Assembly: GCA_003266065.1 (NCBI GenBank)
Contig: MUZY01000076.1
Span: 1 to 5,223 of the forward strand
DNA length: 5,223 nt
Direction: 5' to 3'
Source: Methanosphaera sp. rholeuAM130
Lineage (GTDB): Archaea > Methanobacteriota > Methanobacteria > Methanobacteriales > Methanobacteriaceae
The position numbers and the translations under genes are program-made. Under the pieces are notes generated by a model. The model made no database searches. It had not been told where the DNA came from and was given only the letters and a program-made list of their open reading frames with translations. Shown piece by piece: positions 1-5,223 of this stretch (position 1 is its first letter; every line of letters begins with the position of its first letter).

Positions 1-44
1 CACACTCAAAAGTCGTATACAATTTTTCCAATAAAATCAGATAT

Positions 45-82
45 ATTAATACTTAAAAAAAGAATGGTTTAAATTAATACTT
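45..82. repeat. Short direct repeat beyond the aldo/keto reductase gene
   Basis: The ten-base word ATTAATACTT occurs at 45-54 and again at 73-82, 28 bases apart, in the AT-rich DNA beyond the 3' end of the aldo/keto reductase gene. A related AATATTAATC follows at about 101-110. In such AT-rich sequence a repeat this short can arise by chance. It could also be part of a promoter for a gene lying left of the window. No coding region is supported in 1-125. Confidence 0.3.
52..62 (-). terminator. Oligo-T terminator of the aldo/keto reductase gene
   Basis: Read on the minus strand, a run of seven T (CTTTTTTTAAG) lies about 65 bases past the aldo/keto reductase stop codon. Archaeal RNA polymerase terminates at oligo-T tracts without needing a hairpin, so this is a reasonable end point. 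No strong stem precedes it. Confidence 0.45.
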
Positions 83-125
83 CCTATATGTACCCTTGGA
101 AATATTAATCGTAAATTTTATTTGA

Positions 126-1274
126 TTACATGCCGAAGTGTTCTTCAACCTTTTTAAGCTCATCAGATATATGAATCGACTGCGGACAGAGACTTTCACA
201 TTTTCTGCAAGATGTACAGTTATGTGCCTGCCTGTCTTCATGCAGGTGAAACTTGTACTGGACGGAGTTAAAGGAGTCATCCTGCAGTAAATCCATATTG
301 TACTCCTTAAAGCACTTCGGTATATTCACGCCGAATGGACACGGCATGCAGTAGTTGCATCCGGTACATGGTATGTTGTTTAATTTTTCATATTCGGTTT
401 TAACCTCGAAGAGTATCTGCTTATCCTCATCGGTTAACATTCCGACATCAGCATTATCAGCAAGTGCAATATTCTCCTTTACCTGTTGGAAACTGCTCAT
501 TCCACTTAGTACACAGTTTACTTCCTCTTTATCCCACAGGTAATTGAATGCCCATTCGAGGTAATTGTAGTTTCTGTCGGATTTGCTGAAGGTATCCTCA
601 ACACTTTTTGGATGATTGCCCACAAGCTGTCCTCCACGAAGCGGCTCCATTATCATCGTACCCATGTCCAAGTCATGTATCTTTTTAATTGCCTCCAGTC
701 CCGGGTTTTCCTCATAGTCGAGATAGTTTAGCTGTGAGAGTACGCATTCCCACTTGTCATAGTCGTCAAGTATCTGTGACAAAAGCTCATATGATCCGTG
801 CGTTGAGAAGCACGCGTGTTCTATTCTTCCATCACTTAATGCCCTGTCTACAAATTCATACAATCCCGCGTTTTTTATATCTTCATAATATGAGTCCTTG
901 ATTGAATGGACAAAGAATAGTTCTATTGAATCGGTTTGAAGACGTTCCAGATGCTTATCCAATGTGTCATCAAAATATTCCCATGAGGTAATATTCCATG
1001 AGGGCATCTTGGTGGATATGTGTATATTGTCGTATCCGTTTAGAATTTCACCGATTATCGGTTCGCTTACGCCGGGTTTTGCCCTATCGGTTGTATGATA
1101 TACCAATGCAGTATCGAAGATGTTTACTCCATTATCTACTGCATATTCCACCATGGCTTCTGTCTGTTTTATATCAACGTGTTCGGGGTTTTCATCCAGA
1201 ATAGGTAGTCTCATAGTTCCAAAGCCGAGTATTGACGCTTTTATACCAGTTTTTCCCAAAGTCCTATACTTCAT
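126..1274 (-). CDS. Aldo/keto reductase with C-terminal 4Fe-4S dicluster-like domain (COG1453 type)
   Basis: This 382-residue protein is a predicted cytoplasmic oxidoreductase; its substrate is unknown. Residues 1-295 form an aldo/keto reductase barrel. It opens with KYRTLGKTG and GFGTMRLP, and the expected catalytic tetrad is visible as Asp54 and Tyr59 (FDTALVY), Lys89 (STKMP) and His123 (FFVHS). The C-terminal part carries two cysteine clusters: Cys303, 306, 309 and 312 (CTGCNYCMPCP), and Cys353, 356, 359 and 363 (CTSCRKCESLCP), the second with classical ferredoxin spacing. This architecture is typical of COG1453 proteins of anaerobes, which may pass electrons between the barrel and ferredoxin-like clusters. 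I chose the ATG at 1274 because family homology begins exactly there. The frame stays open further upstream, but that stretch reads as low-quality sequence and runs into pheT. There is no clear ribosome binding site. The gene follows pheT by 82 bases, and nothing in the sequence ties its function to translation. Confidence 0.93.
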   Translation of the reverse strand: MKYRTLGKTGIKASILGFGTMRLPILDENPEHVDIKQTEAMVEYAVDNGVNIFDTALVYHTTDRAKPGVSEPIIGEILNGYDNIHISTKMPSWNITSWEYFDDTLDKHLERLQTDSIELFFVHSIKDSYYEDIKNAGLYEFVDRALSDGRIEHACFSTHGSYELLSQILDDYDKWECVLSQLNYLDYEENPGLEAIKKIHDLDMGTMIMEPLRGGQLVGNHPKSVEDTFSKSDRNYNYLEWAFNYLWDKEEVNCVLSGMSSFQQVKENIALADNADVGMLTDEDKQILFEVKTEYEKLNNIPCTGCNYCMPCPFGVNIPKCFKEYNMDLLQDDSFNSVQYKFHLHEDRQAHNCTSCRKCESLCPQSIHISDELKKVEEHFGM

Positions 1275-1294
1275 GGTTATATATTTGTAAAAAG

Positions 1295-1306
1295 ATATTA
1301 TTAAAA
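1295..1306 (-). promoter_or_regulatory. TATA-like box of the aldo/keto reductase gene
   Basis: On the minus strand TTTTAATAATAT is centred about 26 bases before the ATG at 1274. That is the usual TATA-to-start distance in archaea, so transcription may begin at or very near the start codon. The box lies downstream of two oligo-T tracts, which supports an independent promoter. The DNA is AT-rich, so the exact box is uncertain. Confidence 0.4.
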
Positions 1307-1312
1307 CTAAAC

Positions 1313-1338
1313 GAAAAAAAGTAAAATAGTTAAAAAAG
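1313..1338 (-). terminator. Tandem oligo-T terminator after pheT
   Basis: Minus-strand reading gives T6 (1332-1337) and T7 (1314-1320), 12 bases apart, starting about 20 bases after the pheT stop codon. Paired T-tracts are the normal form of intrinsic termination in archaea. Some readthrough into the aldo/keto reductase gene cannot be excluded. Confidence 0.55.
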
Positions 1339-1356
1339 GTGGGTAGAATTAGAGAG

Positions 1357-3036
1357 TTATTCTCTTTCCATAAATTCCACTTCAAAGAGTACTGCCGGAT
1401 ATTCAAGGTCAAAGTTTGTAATAATCTCCGGATGTACTTCTCCGTAGAATCCTTTGAATGTGAATGGCAGTTTATCATCCAATGCCGTTGTTGTAAAGTC
1501 TGCACATCGGCCAGGTATGAATATTGAATTTTCACTGTCGGTTATTTCCATCTCAAACCCGAGGTTTGCTACAAATGATTCTACGATAGCCTTTATATCC
1601 GTGTAGTTGGCGTTTGATGATACCATAGCGGCCGCCAGTTTCTTGACCGTTTTCATCTTAACGTCACGGCTTTCATCGATGTAAGCCACATCGCCTATTT
1701 CAAAGATTTTCTGTGGAAGTTCCTCATGCTTGTTGTCTTCAAGAAACTCCAGCAAACTGTTTACCAGGCTTTTTCTAATCATGGTACGATCCTGTGTGAT
1801 TGGCTGTGCTACGGTTATCCTATCGTCTTCGATTTCTTTGTTGAGTTTTGTGTAATGCTGTTCTTCACTTGTAAGCATCAGGCTTTTTATTTCGGTAAAG
1901 CCCAATCCGATCATTACCTGTTCGAGTATCTGGTCAAACTGTCTTTTAGGGTCGGGATTTGCTATTGTGGCAAATGACGGAAGTTCTGCCGGCAGGTCGT
2001 TGAATCCGTATCCCAATGCTATGTTTTCTATTATGTCCACTTCATGCAATATGTCTATACGATATCTTGGAACGGTTACCTTCACCGTATTCTCATCAAT
2101 CTTTTCTGCATCGAATCTTGTCTTTTCAAGCGTCTGGATAATCTTATCTGCCGTTAAGTCCATTCCAATGTATTCTGATGCCATGTCCACATGCACATCT
2201 ATTATTTTTGGCTCGAATTGTGGATAAGTTATGTTGTCATGATACGGGTATACCACTTCTACACATTCGATTGAATCGGCATTCTCGGATAGGTTTGCCG
2301 CTATTATATTCAATGCATTGGTTACTGCCGTCAGATCCGTACCCGTTACGTCGATAAATAGGTTTTTCGTATCAGTTGTTAGCTTCGTAAGGTCGCTGTT
2401 TATTATCGGAGGCATTGACATGATATTGTCGTTTGCATCCACAATGAGGGGATATCTGTCGTATTCATTTATCAGTTTTGCATATTTTTCTCCCTTGTCG
2501 TGAGTTTCCAGTATCTGGCTTAACGTTTCGGTTTTGTCACATTCTAGTGCTATGAATTTATCCTCATCCGGTATTCCTGCCTTGTAATAGAATGGTCCTG
2601 TTACAGTGTCATAGTCGTGTATTCCTATCGCTACCTTTTTTCTGTCCCTTCCGATTACCCAGTGAAGATGTTCCTGAAATTCCATTATGTTTTTTAACTC
2701 GTCATCGTTTATTTCCAATCCTTTGATTATGCATGATGCGACATATGGACGTATATCCTCCAACTGTTCATCCACGGTAATGGTAATGTCGCTTGGGACT
2801 ATATTGTACTGCGGCAATCCGACTTCAATATCCAGGTATCCCTTAAGTGATCTTACGATTCCCTCAATACTGTAATAGTCAGGCCGGTTAGGGAAAAATT
2901 CCGCTTTGACTTCCTCTTCATCGTAGGACTCCACATCACTTGATATCATCGGCAGTATATCAATCAGTTCATCCTTATCTAATGTGCAACCTAATTGTTT
3001 GAATAATTCTTCATATGTAAAGTTTATAACAGGCAT
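1357..3036 (-). CDS. pheT: Phenylalanyl-tRNA synthetase beta subunit, archaeal type
   Basis: This 559-residue subunit pairs with PheS in the cytoplasmic heterotetramer that charges tRNA-Phe with phenylalanine. Its length fits the archaeal/eukaryotic form, which lacks the bacterial N-terminal tRNA-binding and C-terminal anticodon-binding extensions. The start MPVINFTYEEL is family-typical, and FFPNRPDYYSIEG (47-59) matches the conserved FxxNRPD region. A B3/B4 editing-type module spans about 90-260, with GIHDYDTV (138-145) and NLFIDVTGTD (225-234). The B5 domain spans about 275-347 and includes VPRYRIDILHEVDIIENIA (322-340), a hallmark segment. A catalytic-like B6/B7 module fills about 360-559 and ends with GFYGEVHPEI (529-538). 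The ORF is intact. pheS is not next to it here; the two genes are often separate in archaea. It lies 25 bases downstream of a small membrane-protein gene and is probably co-transcribed with it. Confidence 0.98.
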   Translation of the reverse strand: MPVINFTYEELFKQLGCTLDKDELIDILPMISSDVESYDEEEVKAEFFPNRPDYYSIEGIVRSLKGYLDIEVGLPQYNIVPSDITITVDEQLEDIRPYVASCIIKGLEINDDELKNIMEFQEHLHWVIGRDRKKVAIGIHDYDTVTGPFYYKAGIPDEDKFIALECDKTETLSQILETHDKGEKYAKLINEYDRYPLIVDANDNIMSMPPIINSDLTKLTTDTKNLFIDVTGTDLTAVTNALNIIAANLSENADSIECVEVVYPYHDNITYPQFEPKIIDVHVDMASEYIGMDLTADKIIQTLEKTRFDAEKIDENTVKVTVPRYRIDILHEVDIIENIALGYGFNDLPAELPSFATIANPDPKRQFDQILEQVMIGLGFTEIKSLMLTSEEQHYTKLNKEIEDDRITVAQPITQDRTMIRKSLVNSLLEFLEDNKHEELPQKIFEIGDVAYIDESRDVKMKTVKKLAAAMVSSNANYTDIKAIVESFVANLGFEMEITDSENSIFIPGRCADFTTTALDDKLPFTFKGFYGEVHPEIITNFDLEYPAVLFEVEFMERE

Positions 3037-3042
3037 TTTCTT

Positions 3043-3051
3043 ATCAATCCT
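3043..3051 (-). promoter_or_regulatory. Ribosome binding site of pheT
   Basis: The minus strand reads AGGATTGAT before the pheT ATG at 3036, a partial match to the archaeal anti-SD target AGGAGGTGAT, with the AGGA core 11 bases from the start. It falls inside the short gap after the membrane-protein gene, which supports translation of pheT from a shared transcript. Confidence 0.55.
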
Positions 3052-3061
3052 TTGTCTTTAT

Positions 3062-3415
3062 TTATAATGCTAATATAATCATGAAAAATATAGATTCTAC
3101 TGTAAAGTGTAGGCATCTATGCTGTAATGGTGTCATCTTCCATTCGTTATAATTATGTGTTAAATCTATTATTAAATGAATGGATGCCGCAAGTATTCCT
3201 ATGGTTAATGACTGGAATACCAATGCCAATACTATAAAATGGAATATTGCCTCTAATACTTCATGTATTATCCATGCGACGAATGCTGAATTCACCATGT
3301 GATATATCATTTCCCCGAATATTATGTAGAAATCACTGAAGGTATGCCATAATATTCCATGCAATATATCCGAACATGCCAGTACAACTGCAATATAAAA
3401 CCATAATATTTCCAT
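3062..3415 (-). CDS. Small histidine-rich integral membrane protein of unknown function
   Basis: I do not recognise a named family for this 117-residue protein. It is very hydrophobic, with three or four probable membrane segments at about 3-23, 38-50, 55-86 and 104-117. There are nine histidines, many in or beside membrane segments together with acidic residues: Asp16/His19, His24, His39, His51/Glu52/Glu55/His59, His80-x3-Asp84-x2-His87 and QHRxxH (98-103, His99 and His103). The H-x3-D-x2-H and QHRxxH patterns are reminiscent of membrane-embedded metal-dependent hydrolase families (DUF457/YdjM-like or DUF3307), but I cannot confirm membership. I chose the ATG at 3415 because GGGGTGG sits five bases upstream. 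A GTG at 3424 in the same frame would add three residues but overlaps that site. It is the first gene of a probable two-gene unit with pheT and diverges from the HTH regulator gene. Confidence 0.8.
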   Translation of the reverse strand: MEILWFYIAVVLACSDILHGILWHTFSDFYIIFGEMIYHMVNSAFVAWIIHEVLEAIFHFIVLALVFQSLTIGILAASIHLIIDLTHNYNEWKMTPLQHRCLHFTVESIFFMIILAL

Positions 3416-3420
3416 AAGTA

Positions 3421-3427
3421 CCACCCC
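3421..3427 (-). promoter_or_regulatory. Ribosome binding site that fixes the membrane-protein start
   Basis: GGGGTGG on the minus strand lies five bases before the ATG at 3415 and resembles the GGAGGTG consensus. Its position decides in favour of that ATG over the upstream in-frame GTG at 3424. Confidence 0.6.
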
Positions 3428-3480
3428 ATAAGGGTTTGAAGTTTAAATTTATTTTGAAATTTCTCAACTATATTACTATA

Positions 3481-3490
3481 CTTATATTTA
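3481..3490 (-). promoter_or_regulatory. Candidate TATA box of the membrane-pheT unit
   Basis: TAAATATAAG on the minus strand resembles the methanogen box A and would give a leader of about 40-50 bases before the ATG at 3415. A second candidate, ATAAATTTAAAC at 3441-3452, would give a very short leader. The sequence does not decide between them. Confidence 0.35.
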
Positions 3491-3641
3491 TTTATGTATT
3501 TTATCTTTAATTAAGGTTAGCAAAAGGAAAGTGATTATCGGAATTTCGGGTAATAATAAACATGCAAATACTTTTCAAATTTTTTTATCTTGAAGGTTTT
3601 TCACCAAAATTTTGATTCATGACATTTATACAATAAGATTT

Positions 3642-3657
3642 TTCATAACATTGTGAA
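3642..3657. promoter_or_regulatory. Candidate operator dyad upstream of the HTH gene
   Basis: The 16-base sequence TTCATAACATTGTGAA has the symmetric form TTCA-n-AA-nn-TT-n-TGAA, with 12 of 16 positions obeying dyad symmetry. It sits immediately before a TATA-like TTTTAAATA (3659-3667) and upstream of the box at 3684-3697. Binding by the adjacent HTH protein is an inference from position only. Confidence 0.3.
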
Positions 3658-3683
3658 GTTTTAAATATTATCATTTTTATAAC

Positions 3684-3697
3684 ATATATTATATAAT
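3684..3697 (+). promoter_or_regulatory. Candidate TATA box of the HTH regulator gene
   Basis: ATATATTATATAAT lies about 40 bases before the ATG at 3730. Initiation about 25 bases downstream would leave a leader of about 15 bases that just includes the ribosome binding site. TTTTAAATA at 3659-3667 is an alternative box giving a longer leader. Confidence 0.45.
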
Positions 3698-3716
3698 AAT
3701 TTTTAAGAATCGACTT

Positions 3717-3721
3717 AGGAG
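3717..3721 (+). promoter_or_regulatory. Ribosome binding site of the HTH gene
   Basis: AGGAG ends eight bases before the ATG at 3730, the usual spacing, and confirms this start together with the family-typical N-terminus MKPPCEIVV. Confidence 0.75.
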
Positions 3722-3729
3722 AGTATTAA

Positions 3730-4113
3730 ATGAAACCACCATGTGAGATAGTAGTATGGTACGTTATCCCATCCATCAGGTCAAAGCTTGCAAAGGAACT
3801 ATTCGAATTAGGTATGAAACAGAAAGACATATCAGAACAACTGGACATTACACAGCCCGCCGTAAGCCAATATTTAAGGGATAAACGTGGCCATGAACTG
3901 GATTTCAACCCAATAGTAAATCAATATATTAAAAATATGGCTAAGGATATGATGAACGGTGAATTAGAACCAATCGATTTAATACCTAGATTCTGCCATA
4001 TATGTAAAACAATCAAGACCCAGGAAGTGCTGTGCCAACTGCATAGGGAAAAGGTCAATATTCCGGAATACTGCAGTGCATGCATGGGCAGCGAATCAGG
4101 AAACTGTCAGTAA
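3730..4113 (+). CDS. Archaeal XRE-type HTH transcriptional regulator with cysteine-rich tail (COG2522 type)
   Basis: This 127-residue predicted DNA-binding protein starts with MKPPCEIVVWYVIPSIRS, typical of an archaeal family of short HTH regulators. A helix-turn-helix fills about 15-52: LAKELFELGM leads in, QKDISEQLDI is the first helix, and TQPAVSQYLRDKRG holds the recognition helix. The C-terminal third is rich in possible metal ligands: Cys89-x2-Cys92, Cys102-x2-His105, Cys115-x2-Cys118 and Cys126. These could bind zinc or an iron-sulfur cluster, but the sequence alone does not tell which. The family has no generally assigned target. The gene is monocistronic, diverges from the membrane-pheT unit across a long intergenic region, and may regulate itself or that unit. 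The ORF is complete, and the start is supported by an AGGAG site. Confidence 0.9.
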   Translation: MKPPCEIVVWYVIPSIRSKLAKELFELGMKQKDISEQLDITQPAVSQYLRDKRGHELDFNPIVNQYIKNMAKDMMNGELEPIDLIPRFCHICKTIKTQEVLCQLHREKVNIPEYCSACMGSESGNCQ

Positions 4114-4150
4114 CCACCCTCAATTAAATTTTTAATCAAACAACATCACT

Positions 4151-4170
4151 CTTTTTATTAATTATTTTTT
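4151..4170 (+). terminator. Oligo-T terminator of the HTH gene
   Basis: Two T-tracts (T5 at 4152-4156 and T6 at 4165-4170) lie about 40-55 bases after the stop codon, fitting archaeal intrinsic termination. A small perfect inverted repeat, ATTAAATTTTTAAT, precedes them at 4122-4135. Confidence 0.5.
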
Positions 4171-4171
4171 A

Positions 4172-4184
4172 AAGAATAGTTCTT
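4172..4184. repeat. Small inverted repeat between convergent genes
   Basis: AAGAA-TAG-TTCTT is a perfect five-base-arm inverted repeat located 13 bases past the DUF1848 stop codon on the minus strand. It could contribute to 3' end formation of that transcript, although the stem is short and AT-rich. Confidence 0.25.
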
Positions 4185-4197
4185 GAATGAGCGTAAA

Positions 4198-5133
4198 CTA
4201 AAATAACCTCATCTGTCTGTCATCCAACAATAAACTTTCCTGTTTAACATTTATTATCCTGTCATCACTCCTGACATTTCCAACAAGAAGTGGTGAATTA
4301 ACGTCGTGACGGCTGTAATTAATCAATGCCCTATCATGATTCTTATTTGCATAGCAGTACCTGCAGCCATTTATGCATGTGTTGTAGGCACCGATGTCAC
4401 GTGAGGGTATGCATCTGCAATTTTTTCTATTTCCTTCATGATTAACGTTTTTGAATCGTATGCCGTTAGCTTCCTCAAGTATTTTAGATGTTATGCAGCC
4501 GGATTTTTTTATGTTATACTTGGAGTAATCCTCATTTATGGCGCAGGTCTGGATAGGCAGGCCGTATTTTCCTGAAATCCTACCCAATCCTTCCAAGAGC
4601 TCTTCTTTATCCCTACTTGTAATTTCCAATAACTCGGGCATATTATCTAGTATCTTGGGATATAAGTCAACGAAACTGAAGACACAATATGACACGTCAT
4701 CATGAATTCTTTTGGCAATGTATTCGAATTTGTCCAAATGATAATCGATGCCATACTTTTCTGTTAGCAGTATCGGATCAAATCTCCATGCCAACTTCTC
4801 TAATCCAATGAGTGAGGACAGCTTCTTCAAAGTCTTGATATTGTCGTCAATCGATGAAAGATTTACTTCAACATCCCTGCCGTATGAGGTAATGGTGTAG
4901 TGGCAGAATATATTGTATTTATCATTAATCCATGAGATATCATTTAGTATCGGGGAGTAATCCTTTGAACAGAATATTAGTGCATCCACATTTTCTGGTT
5001 TCAAATCATAGGAGTATACCTCACTCTTGTTATACGGATTTCTTGAATAGGCATATCCTTCTTTGAGTCTATTTAAAAGCCAAGGCGTATAACAGGCCAC
5101 TATGTCACTACGCATACCTACATTAATTATCAT
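4198..5133 (-). CDS. DUF1848 family protein with C-terminal radical-SAM-like cysteine motif
   Basis: This 311-residue protein matches the uncharacterised DUF1848 family over its whole length; no reaction is established. Family landmarks are MIINVGMRSDI (1-11), WLLNRLKEGYAYSRNPYN (18-35), FCHYTITSYG (76-85), AWRFDPI (115-121), FSFVDLY (152-158) and SRDIGAYNTC (244-253). The cysteine motif C253-x3-C257-x2-C260 (CINGCRYCYAN) matches the 4Fe-4S/SAM-binding motif of radical SAM enzymes, but it lies near the C-terminus. Further cysteines at 213, 239 and 241 may help hold a cluster. The protein ends in RQMRLF. I chose the ATG at 5133 because family homology starts there and a GTGAT site lies four bases upstream. 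An in-frame GTG at 5142 would add three residues but overlaps that site. It is convergent with the HTH gene and has its own promoter, so no partner gene is visible. Confidence 0.92.
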   Translation of the reverse strand: MIINVGMRSDIVACYTPWLLNRLKEGYAYSRNPYNKSEVYSYDLKPENVDALIFCSKDYSPILNDISWINDKYNIFCHYTITSYGRDVEVNLSSIDDNIKTLKKLSSLIGLEKLAWRFDPILLTEKYGIDYHLDKFEYIAKRIHDDVSYCVFSFVDLYPKILDNMPELLEITSRDKEELLEGLGRISGKYGLPIQTCAINEDYSKYNIKKSGCITSKILEEANGIRFKNVNHEGNRKNCRCIPSRDIGAYNTCINGCRYCYANKNHDRALINYSRHDVNSPLLVGNVRSDDRIINVKQESLLLDDRQMRLF

Positions 5134-5137
5134 GCTA

Positions 5138-5142
5138 ATCAC
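5138..5142 (-). promoter_or_regulatory. Weak ribosome binding site of the DUF1848 gene
   Basis: GTGAT on the minus strand matches the 3' half of the archaeal SD consensus GGAGGTGAT and lies four bases before the ATG at 5133. It includes the alternative GTG, which argues against use of that codon as the start. Confidence 0.45.
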
Positions 5143-5165
5143 TAATTATAATTATATGTTCAATT

Positions 5166-5174
5166 GTTATATGT
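5166..5174 (-). promoter_or_regulatory. Candidate TATA box of the DUF1848 gene
   Basis: ACATATAAC on the minus strand is centred about 37 bases before the ATG at 5133 and would give a leader of roughly 12 bases containing the GTGAT site. ATATAATTATAATTAG at 5143-5158 is a competing AT-rich candidate closer to the start. Confidence 0.4.
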
Positions 5175-5223
5175 ACTCACATTAAATTTTTTTGTACCCA
5201 CAACCAACAATCGTGCACACAAA

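Larger units (their letters stand above)
3416..3729. other. Divergent intergenic region of 314 bases
   Basis: This AT-rich stretch separates the minus-strand membrane-pheT unit from the plus-strand regulator gene and must hold both promoters. No coding frame or RNA gene is supported. It contains TATA-like boxes for both directions, a perfect GAAATTTC palindrome at 3456-3463, a perfect CAAAATTTTG palindrome at 3605-3614, an interrupted dyad at 3642-3657, and three TGAAG-TTT words at 3437, 3591 and 3654. The length exceeds what two simple promoters need, so regulation is plausible. Confidence 0.6.

Noticed and set aside
355..1204. Plus-strand open frames opposite the aldo/keto reductase
   Set aside because: They are antisense to a clear gene and encode low-complexity, unrecognisable peptides.
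1275..1535. Upstream in-frame extension of the aldo/keto reductase by 87 residues
   Set aside because: Family homology begins at MKYRTLGKTG. The extension overlaps pheT in another frame, lacks family similarity and passes through the oligo-T terminator region.
1726..2875. Several plus-strand open frames of 60-86 codons opposite pheT
   Set aside because: They are antisense shadows of a strongly supported gene, with no ribosome binding sites or recognisable domains.
3416..3424. GTG start adding three residues to the membrane protein
   Set aside because: The codon lies within the GGGGTGG ribosome binding site of the better ATG at 3415.
3318..3429. Overlapping short frame starting at the ATG at 3429, offset from the membrane-protein frame
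   Set aside because: It is short, has no ribosome binding site of its own and gives no recognisable peptide; it is likely incidental.
3540..3660. Possible small RNA or riboswitch in the divergent region
   Set aside because: No stable GC-containing stems are visible, only short AT-rich palindromes.
3726..3908. Minus-strand 60-codon frame opposite the HTH gene
   Set aside because: It is a shadow of the helix-turn-helix coding sequence, which has a good start and family match.
5134..5142. GTG start adding three residues to the DUF1848 protein
   Set aside because: Family members begin at the MII... methionine, and this GTG is part of the GTGAT ribosome binding site.

Overview
The window looks like chromosomal DNA of a methanogenic archaeon, most likely order Methanobacteriales (Methanosphaera or Methanobrevibacter type). 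The reasons are an archaeal-type phenylalanyl-tRNA synthetase beta subunit, a regulator of the archaeal COG2522 family, very AT-rich intergenic DNA with TATA-like boxes and oligo-T terminators, and Shine-Dalgarno sequences fitting the archaeal anti-SD. The genus is inferred from style, not from a marker gene.

There are five protein genes and no RNA gene, insertion sequence or CRISPR array that I can see. From left to right: an aldo/keto reductase with a C-terminal iron-sulfur domain (126-1274, minus); pheT (1357-3036, minus); a small histidine-rich membrane protein of unknown function (3062-3415, minus); an AT-rich divergent intergenic region of 314 bases (3416-3729) carrying both promoters and a candidate operator; a helix-turn-helix regulator with a cysteine-rich tail (3730-4113, plus); a short convergent terminator region (4114-4197); and a DUF1848 protein with a radical-SAM-like cysteine motif at its C-terminus (4198-5133, minus).

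The membrane gene and pheT are 25 bases apart, with the pheT ribosome binding site in the gap, so they probably share a transcript. The aldo/keto reductase follows after 82 bases that contain two oligo-T tracts and a TATA-like box, so it is probably a separate, perhaps leaderless, unit. The regulator is transcribed divergently from the membrane-pheT pair and may control itself, its neighbour or both. The DUF1848 gene has its own promoter near the right edge.

No clear multi-gene novel system is visible. The most interesting items are the uncharacterised His/Asp/Glu-rich membrane protein next to pheT and the DUF1848 protein, whose CxxxCxxC motif sits at the opposite end from that of classical radical SAM enzymes.
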